Positions 1 through 8,093 of a DNA stretch of 64,000 nt are shown here, piece by piece. Below the pieces are notes generated by a model, which ran no database searches, had not been told where the DNA came from, and was given only the letters and a program-made list of their open reading frames with translations. How positions within the stretch are numbered: the stretch's first letter is position 1; each line of letters begins with the position of its first letter. The position numbers were made by a program, and so were the translations under genes. The stretch comes from Nitrincola schmidtii (GTDB lineage: Bacteria > Pseudomonadota > Gammaproteobacteria > Pseudomonadales > Balneatricaceae). The stretch covers positions 1-64,000 of the forward strand of contig NZ_WBOL01000002.1 in NCBI RefSeq assembly GCF_008973715.1. The letters run 5' to 3'.

Positions 1-75
1 CGTTGATAGGCAGGGTGTGTAAGCGTTGTAAGGCGTTGAGCTAACCTGTACTAATGGCTCGTGAGGCTTGACCAT
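1..75 (+). rRNA. rrl: 23S ribosomal RNA, 3' end (partial)
   Basis: The first 75 bases match the conserved 3' end of gammaproteobacterial 23S rRNA, including the segment containing GAGCTAACCTGTACTAATG and the closing GTGAGGCTTGACCAT. The rest of the gene, and presumably 16S, lies to the left of the window. The end point is placed by comparison with the remembered E. coli 3' terminus and may be off by a few bases. About 163 bp of spacer with no tRNA gene separate it from 5S. Confidence 0.95.
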
Positions 76-238
76 ATAACGCCCAAGGCGTTTGGTTGAA
101 CGTAACGAATTAGCGAAGAGAGCTAAGCAGATCGATAGCTGAAAGGCATCCGGTTGAAGCTTGTATCGACACAAGACAAATAGCTAGCAAGACTAGCCAA
201 TACAACATCTATTTCGACAGTCCGAGTTGTTCCAGTTT

Positions 239-357
239 TGTCTGGCGACCATAGAGACGTGGAACCACCTGATCCCATCCCGAACTCAGTAGTGAAACGC
301 GTCATCGCCGATGGTAGTGTGGGGTCTCCCCATGTGAGAGTAGGTCATCGCCAGGCA
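239..357 (+). rRNA. rrf: 5S ribosomal RNA
   Basis: About 119 bases match the 5S consensus: TGTCTGGCGA at the 5' end pairs with TCGCCAGGCA at the 3' end to form helix I, and the internal segments CCGAACTCAG-AGTGAAACG and GCCGATGGTAGTGTGGGG are the family's most conserved stretches. It is the last gene of an rRNA operon, followed immediately by a strong terminator. Exact ends are inferred from the closing helix. Confidence 0.97.
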
Positions 358-371
358 CTTAATACGAAGAG

Positions 372-404
372 GGGGTTATCCAGAAGGGTAACCCCTTTAT
401 TTTT
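372..404 (+). terminator. rRNA operon terminator
   Basis: GGGGTTATCC and GGGTAACCCC form a 10-bp stem (one G-U pair) with an AGAA loop, followed by TTTATTTTT. This is a classic intrinsic terminator directly after 5S. Confidence 0.92.
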
Positions 405-467
405 GCACCTCATTCAGTGTTAAATACACACTTCTTTTTGATCGTTTAAATTTTATGGGTTGTATCC

Positions 468-722
468 ATGTTTAATGAAGAAGATTTTAGACGTATTGCC
501 TGGCAGTGCCGCCGTGGGATGTTGGAATTAGACGTGCTCCTTGAGCCTTTTGCCAAAGAAGCGTTACCCAATTTAGCTTCTGAAGATCAACAGCGTTTTG
601 TTAAGCTTCTCGCTTGTGAAGACCAAGATCTATTCGTTTGGTTTATGGAAAGAGATCAGCCCGAAGATGCAGATTTACAACGGATTGTAAGGATTATTCT
701 TGAGCGGGTTCAGCCAGGTTGA
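468..722 (+). CDS. sdhE: FAD assembly factor SdhE (YgfY/CptB family)
   Basis: Small cytoplasmic protein of 84 residues, the usual size for SdhE, which promotes covalent attachment of FAD to succinate dehydrogenase and fumarate reductase flavoproteins. The family signature RRGMLELD is at residues 15-22, and the rest is the expected short helical, acidic protein. The ATG start at 468 follows a T-rich leader with no strong Shine-Dalgarno. The last 23 bases overlap the start of the ygfX-like gene, the same pairing as ygfY-ygfX in E. coli. That pair has also been described as an antitoxin/toxin (CptBA); the sequence here does not decide between the roles, and the flavinylation role is better established for the family. 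Confidence 0.9.
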   Translation: MFNEEDFRRIAWQCRRGMLELDVLLEPFAKEALPNLASEDQQRFVKLLACEDQDLFVWFMERDQPEDADLQRIVRIILERVQPG

Positions 723-1161
723 TATAGAGTTAGGCTATTCCAAAACTCTTACATTAACCATTTTCATGGTTCATGTTTCCGCGGTCATTGCACTAGCCAT
801 GACCGACTTTACTCTTGTAGCTATCCTACCGCTCTTCAGCTTAATAGTGCTGAGTTATCACTTTACACTTAAAGGCTTCTTATCAAATAAGCAGCAAATA
901 AAATCCTTACACTGCTTTCCCGATGATCGTGAATGGTATGCACAGGATTATAATAATCATACTTTTATAATTACTAAGCTTTGTCATTACAGCATCTTAA
1001 GCGGGTGGCTGTTAATGAAACTTGAGGATGATCAAGGTAGACGACACTGGGTCGTCGTACCTAAAGATGCTGTCGAAACAGATACATTCAGACGGTTGAA
1101 TGTGTTGCTACTGTTTCATCTGCCCTTACAGCATCCGGCCAGCAGAAGTTCGGAGGTGTAA
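700..1161 (+). CDS. ygfX: YgfX-like (CptA) inner-membrane protein
   Basis: A 153-residue protein starting at TTG 700 inside the end of sdhE. Two hydrophobic segments (about residues 17-34 and 37-54) make a helical hairpin, followed by a soluble part with the YgfX-type pattern of a hydrophobic stretch ([20 protein letters not shown]) and a final arginine-rich, leucine-rich helix. In E. coli the partner of SdhE is YgfX/CptA, reported to interact with cytoskeletal proteins; whether that holds here is unknown. The identification rests mostly on position and topology. Its last 74 bases overlap nadB, which runs the other way. Confidence 0.72.
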   Translation: MSGFSQVDIELGYSKTLTLTIFMVHVSAVIALAMTDFTLVAILPLFSLIVLSYHFTLKGFLSNKQQIKSLHCFPDDREWYAQDYNNHTFIITKLCHYSILSGWLLMKLEDDQGRRHWVVVPKDAVETDTFRRLNVLLLFHLPLQHPASRSSEV

Positions 1162-2734
1162 CAATCGTATCCGCTGATTCAGCTGCCTGAGTGGGATAAT
1201 CTTGGGTAAAATGCAAACCTCTACTTTCACGGCGCTGCATTGCACAGACGATAATAAGTTCTGCTACGGTTGCTAGATTTCGTAATTCGATTAGATCCCT
1301 ACTAATTTTGTAGTTTGAGTAGTAATCCGCAATTTCTTGTTTCAATAATAGAATTCGATGCATTGCTCGTTCTAAACGTTTACTGGTTCTTACAATACCT
1401 ACATAGTCCCACATAAAACGTCTTAGTTCATCCCAGTTATGTGAAATGATGACATCCTCATCAGAGTCAGTAACCTGTGACTCATCCCAATCGGGTAGTA
1501 AGTAGTCTTCATCTATATAGCTAGCCAAGTCTTGCTGACGAATATGAGCGGCAGCAGATCGACCATAAACAACACATTCCAGTAACGAGTTAGATGCTAG
1601 GCGATTAGCTCCATGAAGACCTGTAAATGCTGTTTCTCCAATAGCATATAGCCCCGGTATGTCGGTACAGCCCTGTTGGTCTGTAATAATGCCACCACAG
1701 GTATAATGCGCTGCTGGCACTACAGGTATAGGTTCTTTAGTAATATCGATTCCGAAGTCTAAACAGCGCTCATAAATGGTAGGGAAGTGCTCCTTGATGA
1801 ACTCAGGTGGTCTATGTGAGATATCTAAGTAAACACAATCGCACCCTAGTCGCTTCATTTCATGGTCAATGGCACGAGCCACTATATCCCTTGACGCTAA
1901 TTCACCCCGATCATCAAACTTATGCATAAAACGACTACCATCGGGTAAAAGCAGTAATCCTCCTTCACCTCTCACCGCTTCTGTGATCAGAAATGATTTT
2001 GCTTTTGGATGGTAAAGACAGGTCGGGTGAAACTGATTAAATTCCATGTTAGCAATGCGACATCCTGCTCGCCATGCCATCGCTATGCCATCGCCCGTTG
2101 TGCCATCGTTGTTGCTCGTATATAGATAAGCCTTAGATGCACCACCTGTGGCGAGCACTACCGTTGGCGCTTTGAATGCAATCACATGACCTGTCTGATG
2201 GTTCAAAACGTAAGCACCCACACAGCGGTTATTCATCATGCCAAGTTTACGGCGAGTAATGAGATCGATAGCGATATGATGTTCAAATACTTTAATATTT
2301 TTATGCGCCAAGGCATTGCGTATCAGTGTTTCATGTACGGCACGTCCAGTAGCATCTGCTGCATGAATAATACGCCGGTGTGAGTGACCGCCTTCACGGG
2401 TTAAGTGATACCCTTGTTGATCTTGGGTAAAAGGAACCCCTTGATCAATTAGCCAATGAATGGCTTCTGGACCGTTACGGATGGTGTGATCGATGGCAGC
2501 TGGGCGGCTCAATTTAGCACCCGCAATCCAGGTATCGTTAACATGATTCTCAAACTGATCTTGTGGATCGAGAACAGCCGCTATTCCGCCCTGTGCTAGC
2601 CATGTAGAGCCTGCCTGAAGAGTGCTTTTGCTCAATAGGGCAACACGATAGTCATCGGCCAGTTGAAGCGCTAGTGTTAGTCCTGCTGCCCCACTTCCGA
2701 TTACCAGAACGTCGAAATCATTTGCTTCTGTCAT
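1088..2734 (-). CDS. nadB: L-aspartate oxidase
   Basis: Oxidises L-aspartate to iminoaspartate, first step of bacterial NAD synthesis, cytoplasmic FAD enzyme. 548 residues, normal for NadB. The N-terminal Rossmann motif [17 protein letters not shown] (residues about 11-27) binds FAD. The conserved active-site region [20 protein letters not shown] follows near residue 115, and later come the family blocks [10 protein letters not shown] and [20 protein letters not shown]. The C-terminal helical domain is complete and ends in a poorly conserved tail. The gene runs leftward, divergent from rpoE as in Pseudomonas, and its 3' end overlaps the ygfX-like gene by 74 bp. Confidence 0.97.
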   Translation of the reverse strand: MTEANDFDVLVIGSGAAGLTLALQLADDYRVALLSKSTLQAGSTWLAQGGIAAVLDPQDQFENHVNDTWIAGAKLSRPAAIDHTIRNGPEAIHWLIDQGVPFTQDQQGYHLTREGGHSHRRIIHAADATGRAVHETLIRNALAHKNIKVFEHHIAIDLITRRKLGMMNNRCVGAYVLNHQTGHVIAFKAPTVVLATGGASKAYLYTSNNDGTTGDGIAMAWRAGCRIANMEFNQFHPTCLYHPKAKSFLITEAVRGEGGLLLLPDGSRFMHKFDDRGELASRDIVARAIDHEMKRLGCDCVYLDISHRPPEFIKEHFPTIYERCLDFGIDITKEPIPVVPAAHYTCGGIITDQQGCTDIPGLYAIGETAFTGLHGANRLASNSLLECVVYGRSAAAHIRQQDLASYIDEDYLLPDWDESQVTDSDEDVIISHNWDELRRFMWDYVGIVRTSKRLERAMHRILLLKQEIADYYSNYKISRDLIELRNLATVAELIIVCAMQRRESRGLHFTQDYPTQAAESADTIVTPPNFCWPDAVRADETVATHSTV

Positions 2735-2826
2735 AGCTCGTCCTGTTCAGTTATCTTGTTACTTATCATTATGCCCTATACCTTAGTCTTGAGTGTAAGT
2801 CTTCTGCGTAAAATTTTAACCTTTGT

Positions 2827-2855
2827 GGAACTTCATCGCCTTAACTGCATCGAAG
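2827..2855 (+). promoter_or_regulatory. Predicted sigma-E promoter of the rpoE operon
   Basis: GGAACTT (2827-2833), a 16-bp spacer, then TCGAAG (2850-2855) match the known sigma-E/AlgU pattern GAACTT-N16-TCnAA. It points at rpoE about 110 bp downstream. Autoregulation of rpoE is established in E. coli and Pseudomonas; for this organism it is inferred. Confidence 0.8.
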
Positions 2856-2964
2856 ATATATGAATAAATTCTTAGGCGCTGGTCTTGAATGACTGTTAGG
2901 GAAACCACATACTGGATTACTAATGATTTCACAGGTCATCTCAACCGTCTTTTAAGGATCCCAA

Positions 2965-3555
2965 GTGTCGAAAGAGAGCCAGGTCAACGCTGATCAGCTT
3001 CTGGTCGAGCGTGTACAAGCAGGAGATAAACGCGCCTTTGATCTACTGGTCAAAAAGTACCAGCATAAGATTATAGGGTTGATCTCTCGTTATATATACG
3101 ATCACCATGAAGCAATGGATGTTGCTCAAGAAGCTTTTATTAAAGCCTATCGAGCTTTGCCTAATTTTCGTGGCGACAGCGCGTTTTACACTTGGTTGTA
3201 TCGAATTGCCATCAATACGGCTAAGAACCATTTGGTGGCTAGAAACAGGCGTCCGCCTGATACCGATGTAGACGCTGAAGATGCTCAATATTTTGAGTCT
3301 GACTCAGATCTACGTGATATTGAAAACCCTGAAAATGCACTCTATAGAGATGAATTGCAAAGGGTAATCAATCAGGTTTTGGAAAAACTGCCAGAAGATT
3401 TGCGTGTGGCCCTAACCCTTCGAGAGTTTGAAGGGATGAGTTATGAAGAAATTGCACAGGTGATGGATTGTCCTGTTGGCACGGTGAGATCCCGTATCTT
3501 CAGAGCGAGGGAAGCTATAGATAATGAGATCGCACCGATGCTCAGAAATGACTGA
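2965..3555 (+). CDS. rpoE: RNA polymerase sigma factor RpoE (AlgU/AlgT)
   Basis: Group 4 (ECF) sigma factor for the envelope-stress response, 196 residues. Region 2 contains DVAQEAFIKAYRALPNF (about residues 52-68) and the RGDSAFYTWLYRIAIN core. Region 4 near the C terminus has LPEDLRVALTLREFEGMSYE followed by the HTH MDCPVGTVRSRIFRAR. The start is GTG at 2965, with AAGGA about 8 bases upstream. It leads an operon with an anti-sigma gene, rseC and mucD, the pseudomonad order, and a sigma-E-type promoter lies upstream. Confidence 0.97.
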   Translation: MSKESQVNADQLLVERVQAGDKRAFDLLVKKYQHKIIGLISRYIYDHHEAMDVAQEAFIKAYRALPNFRGDSAFYTWLYRIAINTAKNHLVARNRRPPDTDVDAEDAQYFESDSDLRDIENPENALYRDELQRVINQVLEKLPEDLRVALTLREFEGMSYEEIAQVMDCPVGTVRSRIFRAREAIDNEIAPMLRND

Positions 3556-3587
3556 GACGCGCGCGAAGTAAACGCTGAGGTGACAGC

Positions 3588-4430
3588 ATGAGTGTAGAAA
3601 AAGAAACCTTATCTGCTTTAATGGATGGCGAAGTCAATGACTTGGAACTTCGTCGTGTATTAAAAACGTGTCAGCAGGACGATGAAACCGCTGATCGTTG
3701 GCAAAGATATCATCTGGCAAGCGCCGTTATGAAGCGCGAACCTATTAGCTCTTTCGACATAAGTCACAGAGTGATGATGGCTTTGGAAGAAGAACAGACT
3801 AAGTCTCCAGATAGCAGTGATCGCACCTCATCTGAAGGGGTGTCATCTCCATTCTCGGGTATGCTGCGTTCTTTTATTAGTATGGGGATTGCCGCTTCCG
3901 TGACTGCTGTCGTCATTTTAGGTCCTTCTTGGTTGTCTAATGATGAGCCCAGTGTTCAGCAAGCTCCTCAAGCCGTTGTGACGGCGTCTACTAATGTTCA
4001 ACGAAACCCATTATTACAACCAGTAACCTTTGGTCAGCAATCACTTTCAGCCAATTATCAGCGTTCATACTCCTTAGATGAGGATATGATACGTTCACCT
4101 CAGGGCATGCAACGTTATATCGATCAGCATCTTTCTTTAGTTGAATCAAAACCCTTAGAGTGGGGCTTGGCTTGGTTGCCTGAGGGGTATCAAAACATTC
4201 GTCATGAATCCACCCGAGCTGGTGAAGTCATGGTGTTCTCGAATGGTTTCAAAGCTTTCTCAGTCAGTGTTGAACAACTGGGGATGCAGACCATGCCTGA
4301 GGGTGTTATTGATACTGGAGACTTTATTGCTTTAGGGCAAGCAACTGATGATCGTTTCGTCACTGTTGTCGGGGATATGCCGATAATGGTTGCAGAACGC
4401 ATTGCTACTGCTGTAACACCGAACCGTTAA
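3588..4430 (+). CDS. rseA: Anti-sigma-E factor RseA/MucA with an RseB C-terminal-like domain
   Basis: Residues 1-70 look like the cytoplasmic sigma-binding domain of RseA/MucA (LSALMDGEV near the N terminus, WQRYHLASAVMKRE, then DISHRVMMALEEE). One membrane span follows at about 97-115. Residues 171-186 (MQRYIDQHLSLVE) recall the C-terminal periplasmic element of RseA. Residues 190-277 then resemble the small C-terminal domain of RseB/MucB: WLPEGYQNI, FSNGFKAFSVSVE and VTVVGDMPIMVAERIATAV. At 280 residues it is far longer than MucA or RseA (about 195-215). No separate rseB/mucB follows; rseC comes next after 9 bp. The anti-sigma role is well supported. The fusion is my inference from motif similarity. 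Confidence 0.85.
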   Translation: MSVEKETLSALMDGEVNDLELRRVLKTCQQDDETADRWQRYHLASAVMKREPISSFDISHRVMMALEEEQTKSPDSSDRTSSEGVSSPFSGMLRSFISMGIAASVTAVVILGPSWLSNDEPSVQQAPQAVVTASTNVQRNPLLQPVTFGQQSLSANYQRSYSLDEDMIRSPQGMQRYIDQHLSLVESKPLEWGLAWLPEGYQNIRHESTRAGEVMVFSNGFKAFSVSVEQLGMQTMPEGVIDTGDFIALGQATDDRFVTVVGDMPIMVAERIATAVTPNR

Positions 4431-4439
4431 GAAGCGTGG

Positions 4440-4883
4440 TTGCCAGTGCTTGAGGAAATTGCTGAAGTTGTTGAAGTTCACTCAGACTTCATACTGGTAT
4501 CGTCTTCAAGGTTAAGCGCTTGTAATGCCTGTCAAGCTAGTGCTAACTGTGGTCAGCGCAGTTTGGCAGGGCTTTTTGGAAATAAAAGCATCCTGTTTAA
4601 GCTTGAAAACCCTGAAAGACTCTCTGTAGCAGTAGGGCAGTTTGTTGTATTAGGTTTGCATGAACATGCATTGCTTAAGTCATCAGTTGTTATGTATCTA
4701 ATTCCTCTGCTTTTTTTAATTATATCTGCTGTTGCTGCAACTTTATTGAATCTCTCAGAAGGTCTGATTATTGTGTCAGGGCTAGCCGCTTTATTGTTGG
4801 GTTTTGTGGTGGCTAGGAAACTTTCTGTGAAACTCTTGTCAAACCCTAACTACACACCAAGACTGTTAAGAATCGCACAATAA
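4440..4883 (+). CDS. rseC: RseC/MucC family membrane protein
   Basis: 147 residues with the RseC layout: an N-terminal cytoplasmic part with a cysteine cluster (ACNACQASANCG, three cysteines near residues 28-37), then two transmembrane segments at about 78-100 and 103-122, and a short basic tail. RseC belongs to the SoxR-reducing system family and is a modulator of the sigma-E response; its exact activity is not settled. The likely start is TTG at 4440 (GTG at 4446 is an alternative). It sits 9 bp after the anti-sigma gene and is followed at once by mucD. Confidence 0.9.
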   Translation: MPVLEEIAEVVEVHSDFILVSSSRLSACNACQASANCGQRSLAGLFGNKSILFKLENPERLSVAVGQFVVLGLHEHALLKSSVVMYLIPLLFLIISAVAATLLNLSEGLIIVSGLAALLLGFVVARKLSVKLLSNPNYTPRLLRIAQ

Positions 4884-4904
4884 CCGTTGAAAAAAGGTCT
4901 CGTT

Positions 4905-6332
4905 ATGAAAAAAGTACACTGGTTAATAGGGTGCTTGTTAATGACGCTGTTGTTATCTAGCCAAGCTTTGGCGCAACAGTTGCCAGATTTCAAGACACTG
5001 GTTCGTGAATCCTCTCCCGCTGTTGTGAATATCAGTACTGTGCAGAAGGCTCCTGAAGAAATGGCTGATCCATTTAGTCAGTTTCGTGGTCCCGGTAGTG
5101 AAGATATTCCAGAAATATTTAGACACTTCTTCAGAGGTTTTCCTGATATAGCCCCTACTCCACGACGTGGTAACCCTGCACCACGTTCACTAGGGTCTGG
5201 TTTTATCCTGTCTGCTGATGGCTATATTTTGACCAATCATCATGTTATTCGTGATGCAGAACAGGTGATTGTTCGTTTAAGTGATCGCCGAGAGCTGGAA
5301 GCGGAAGTTATTGGTTCTGATCCTCGCTCAGATGTCGCTTTACTGAAGGTAGACGCACGAAACTTACCCTATGTAAAAACCGGTCGTTCAGCGGATGTTG
5401 AAGTGGGTGAGTGGGTACTAGCAATTGGTTCACCCTTTGGTTTCGATCACAGCGTTACAGCAGGTATTGTCAGTGCCACAGAACGTTCTTTAGCCAATGA
5501 TACTTATGTACCCTTTATTCAAACGGATGTTGCCATAAACCCAGGAAACTCAGGTGGACCGCTATTCAACTTAGATGGTGAGGTTATTGGTATTAACTCT
5601 CAAATCTATACCCGCTCAGGTGGATTCATGGGGCTTTCTTTTGCTATTCCCATCGATGTAGCAATGGAGGTTGCTGATCAGTTGCGCGATAGTGGTAGCG
5701 TTTCACGTGGATGGCTTGGTGTTGTAATTCAGGAGGTCAGTAGAGATTTGGCTGAGTCGTTTGGACTAGATAAACCATCGGGTGCTCTGGTAGTGAATGT
5801 GTTACCTGATAGTCCTGCGCAATCAGCTGGACTTCGTGAGGGCGATGTTATCTTAACCTTCAATGGTAATGAAATTGCTCGCTCATCAGAGTTGCCTCAT
5901 CAAGTGGGGCGTATTCGTCCAGGTGATAAAGCCGAAGTCAATGTGATGAGAGATGGTCGACAACAAACTATTTCTGTCACCATCGGTTTACTACCAGATG
6001 ACGATCAACTAGCGGAAAGACGCAGTGGCCCCAGTGAACCTGAGCCTTCAGCTGAAACCGCTTTAGGAATTGTTGTTTCGCCTCTGACACAAGAGCAACG
6101 AGAGCGTTTGAACTTAAATTCAGGTGTCGTCGTATCCCAGGTGAACGTTGGACCGGGTGCACAAGCGGGCTTGGTCAATGGCGATGTTATTACGATGTTG
6201 AATGGCGAACGCATTGAAACTATAGAACAGTTCTACCAAATCGTGGCAGAACTTCCAGATGACCGAGCGGTTCCCCTGCGAATTGTGCGAAGAGGCAGCG
6301 CAATGTTTATTCCGCTTAGAATAAACCCTTAG
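4905..6332 (+). CDS. mucD: Periplasmic serine protease MucD (DegP/HtrA family)
   Basis: HtrA-type protease and chaperone for misfolded envelope proteins. I place the start at ATG 4905 (475 aa), with AAAGG upstream, because it gives a clean signal peptide cut after ALA at residue 23; a TTG at 4887 would add six residues. The catalytic triad is visible: His113 in TNHHV, Asp143 in RSDVALLK and Ser216 in GNSGGP. Two PDZ domains follow, about 260-350 and 385-470. It is the last gene of the rpoE operon, as in Pseudomonas, and is followed by a terminator. MucD is known to restrain sigma-E/AlgU signalling by removing misfolded proteins. Confidence 0.96.
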   Translation: MKKVHWLIGCLLMTLLLSSQALAQQLPDFKTLVRESSPAVVNISTVQKAPEEMADPFSQFRGPGSEDIPEIFRHFFRGFPDIAPTPRRGNPAPRSLGSGFILSADGYILTNHHVIRDAEQVIVRLSDRRELEAEVIGSDPRSDVALLKVDARNLPYVKTGRSADVEVGEWVLAIGSPFGFDHSVTAGIVSATERSLANDTYVPFIQTDVAINPGNSGGPLFNLDGEVIGINSQIYTRSGGFMGLSFAIPIDVAMEVADQLRDSGSVSRGWLGVVIQEVSRDLAESFGLDKPSGALVVNVLPDSPAQSAGLREGDVILTFNGNEIARSSELPHQVGRIRPGDKAEVNVMRDGRQQTISVTIGLLPDDDQLAERRSGPSEPEPSAETALGIVVSPLTQEQRERLNLNSGVVVSQVNVGPGAQAGLVNGDVITMLNGERIETIEQFYQIVAELPDDRAVPLRIVRRGSAMFIPLRINP

Positions 6333-6351
6333 TTTTTAGTTGTCTTTAACA

Positions 6352-6380
6352 AATGCAGCCCCTAAAAAGGCTGCATTTTC
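6352..6380 (+). terminator. Terminator after mucD
   Basis: AATGCAGCC and GGCTGCATT form a perfect 9-bp stem around CCTAAAAA, followed by TTCATTTAT. It closes the rpoE operon. Confidence 0.8.
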
Positions 6381-6391
6381 ATTTATATCGC

Positions 6392-6448
6392 ACTAGTCAT
6401 TAGGTCAATTCATGTGTTAAATCTAAATTAAGACCTAGCGCTACTAGT
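6392..6448. repeat. Imperfect inverted repeat upstream of the diguanylate cyclase gene
   Basis: ACTAGT-CAT-TAGGTC (6392-6406) is mirrored by GACCTA-GCGCT-ACTAGT (6432-6448): two 6-bp perfect arms separated by a 3/5-base internal mismatch, with a 25-base AT-rich centre. It lies between the mucD terminator and the GGDEF gene, so it could be an operator or part of a 5' leader. I see no known family. Confidence 0.5.
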
Positions 6449-6517
6449 CATCATCTTGCTAGTTAGGATAAGATCATTGTTTAAAACTCAGACAATGGAC
6501 TACTTTGGGTTAGATGG

Positions 6518-7915
6518 ATGACTTATATATTTAGATCTGCTCTGCTCATTTTTCTGTATGGCGCACTATGGCAATTCGCTAGCCTATTTGAAATCAATCA
6601 AATGGTCAGTGCCTTCTACCCTGCGGCTGGTGTTCTGTTTTACTTCATTTACCGTTTTGGTCCTGCTTATATACCTATTGGTGCTATCGCCATCATGTTG
6701 GGAGCTTCCCCAACTGATCCATTCTGGGAATGGGGTGGGCTGCAGATTACGATGGCTATACGTCAACTATTCTTCTACTCCTGCTTAGGTTTGATTCTGA
6801 GAAAAGTGCCAGCATTCAGCTTGCCGTTGATGCGAATGTACTCCGTTACCATTTTAATAGGTTCGGTTTTCTTGACCACCATTCTATCAGCCATCACATC
6901 GGTGGTATTGATGGAGCATTATTTGGGTTTAGATCCTAGTGACAGATTAAATATTTTTGTCTCCTTTTGGATCGGTGACCTTGGCGGTGTTCTAATGTTT
7001 ATTGCAGCCGTCAGTTTATTTTTAGACTTCTTTGAAAAAGAAAACAGCTATGAAGATATTTTCGATAGCGGATTATTGCGTCCTGTGATGCTGCTTATTT
7101 TGATTTCGTCTGCTACGACTTTATTATTTGTTTTAACAGGACTTCAAGCTGAGATTAGTCGTTTTGGTTATTTGATTCTGTTGCCAGTTGCCTGGGCCGC
7201 TAGTTTTTATGGGATACGATTCGCACTTTTTGCAGCGCTGTGTGTTAATACAACAGCCGTTAGTCATTATATTTTACTCGGTTTAGATACTTATCCTGCA
7301 ATTGAGTTGCAAACACTGTTCAGTGTTAACTTAGGCATGGCGATGCTGCTTGGTGCTTCTTTGGAAGAGCGACGCTTGGCGATGTTTGATGCCGCTCATG
7401 ATCCATTGACGCAAATGCTTAACCGCCGAGCCTTTTATCTACAAGGACAGGCACTTCTCGAGCGTTGTAAACGTCAAGATAGACAGTTAGCACTCATGAT
7501 GATTGATTTGGACCATTTCAAACATGTGAACGATGTATGGGGGCATCAAGCGGGTGATAATGTGCTCATGAAAGTAGCGGAGTGCTGCCGAAAAGTATCT
7601 AGGCATACCGATATTCAAGGGCGTATCGGTGGTGAGGAGTTCGTCCTGTTGCTAGATGATGCAACGCCAGAACAAGCCTTTGCTGTTGCAGAACGCCTTC
7701 GGATGATGGTGGAAAAAGTTTTAATCCCCAAAACCAGTGAGCATATTTCGACAAGTATAGGTTTGAGTCATCTAATTGAAAAAGAAGACAGTCTGGAGGA
7801 CTTGTTAAAACAAGCGGATTTAGCCCTTTATCAAGCTAAAGAGGCGGGTCGCAACAATTGTCGAAGTACCGTCGTCAATCCCCGTACTCTGGTTGTAGAA
7901 AGTGCTCCGGTATAA
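6518..7915 (+). CDS. Membrane diguanylate cyclase (MASE1-GGDEF)
   Basis: Predicted to make cyclic di-GMP from two GTP. 465 residues: the first 285 or so contain eight or more hydrophobic segments with the MASE1-like features FYPAAGVLFYF and FWIGDLGGVL; the rest is a GGDEF domain (DAAHDPLTQMLNRRAF onward). The catalytic signature is GGEEF at 371-375, a competent variant. RHTD at 362-365, five residues before it, is the classic inhibitory (I) site, so product feedback is likely. No EAL domain is present. It is a single-gene unit between terminator and lepA. The signal sensed by MASE1 domains is unknown. Confidence 0.92.
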   Translation: MTYIFRSALLIFLYGALWQFASLFEINQMVSAFYPAAGVLFYFIYRFGPAYIPIGAIAIMLGASPTDPFWEWGGLQITMAIRQLFFYSCLGLILRKVPAFSLPLMRMYSVTILIGSVFLTTILSAITSVVLMEHYLGLDPSDRLNIFVSFWIGDLGGVLMFIAAVSLFLDFFEKENSYEDIFDSGLLRPVMLLILISSATTLLFVLTGLQAEISRFGYLILLPVAWAASFYGIRFALFAALCVNTTAVSHYILLGLDTYPAIELQTLFSVNLGMAMLLGASLEERRLAMFDAAHDPLTQMLNRRAFYLQGQALLERCKRQDRQLALMMIDLDHFKHVNDVWGHQAGDNVLMKVAECCRKVSRHTDIQGRIGGEEFVLLLDDATPEQAFAVAERLRMMVEKVLIPKTSEHISTSIGLSHLIEKEDSLEDLLKQADLALYQAKEAGRNNCRSTVVNPRTLVVESAPV

Positions 7916-8093
7916 TAATCTGAAATTTTTATAGCTGAAGTTGATAAAATTAGAAAGTTTGCTGTCAGTATCTATGTCTCTTTAGATCGCCAAGCGATTT
8001 GCTTCAAGGTACAATACGTCCCAATTTCTATTTTGCATCCGTCCTCATGGATATATCTGTATACGGTTGCGTACATACCCTAGGTTATACTGA

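Noticed and set aside
76-238. Possible tRNA gene in the 23S-5S spacer
   Set aside because: No cloverleaf, GTTCGAATC-type T arm or CCA end could be found.
238-423. Open frame of about 61 codons on the plus strand
   Set aside because: It lies over the 5S rRNA gene and its terminator; the structural RNA explains the sequence.
6518-7915. Possible c-di-GMP phosphodiesterase activity in the GGDEF protein
   Set aside because: There is no EAL or HD-GYP domain; the C terminus ends shortly after GGDEF.
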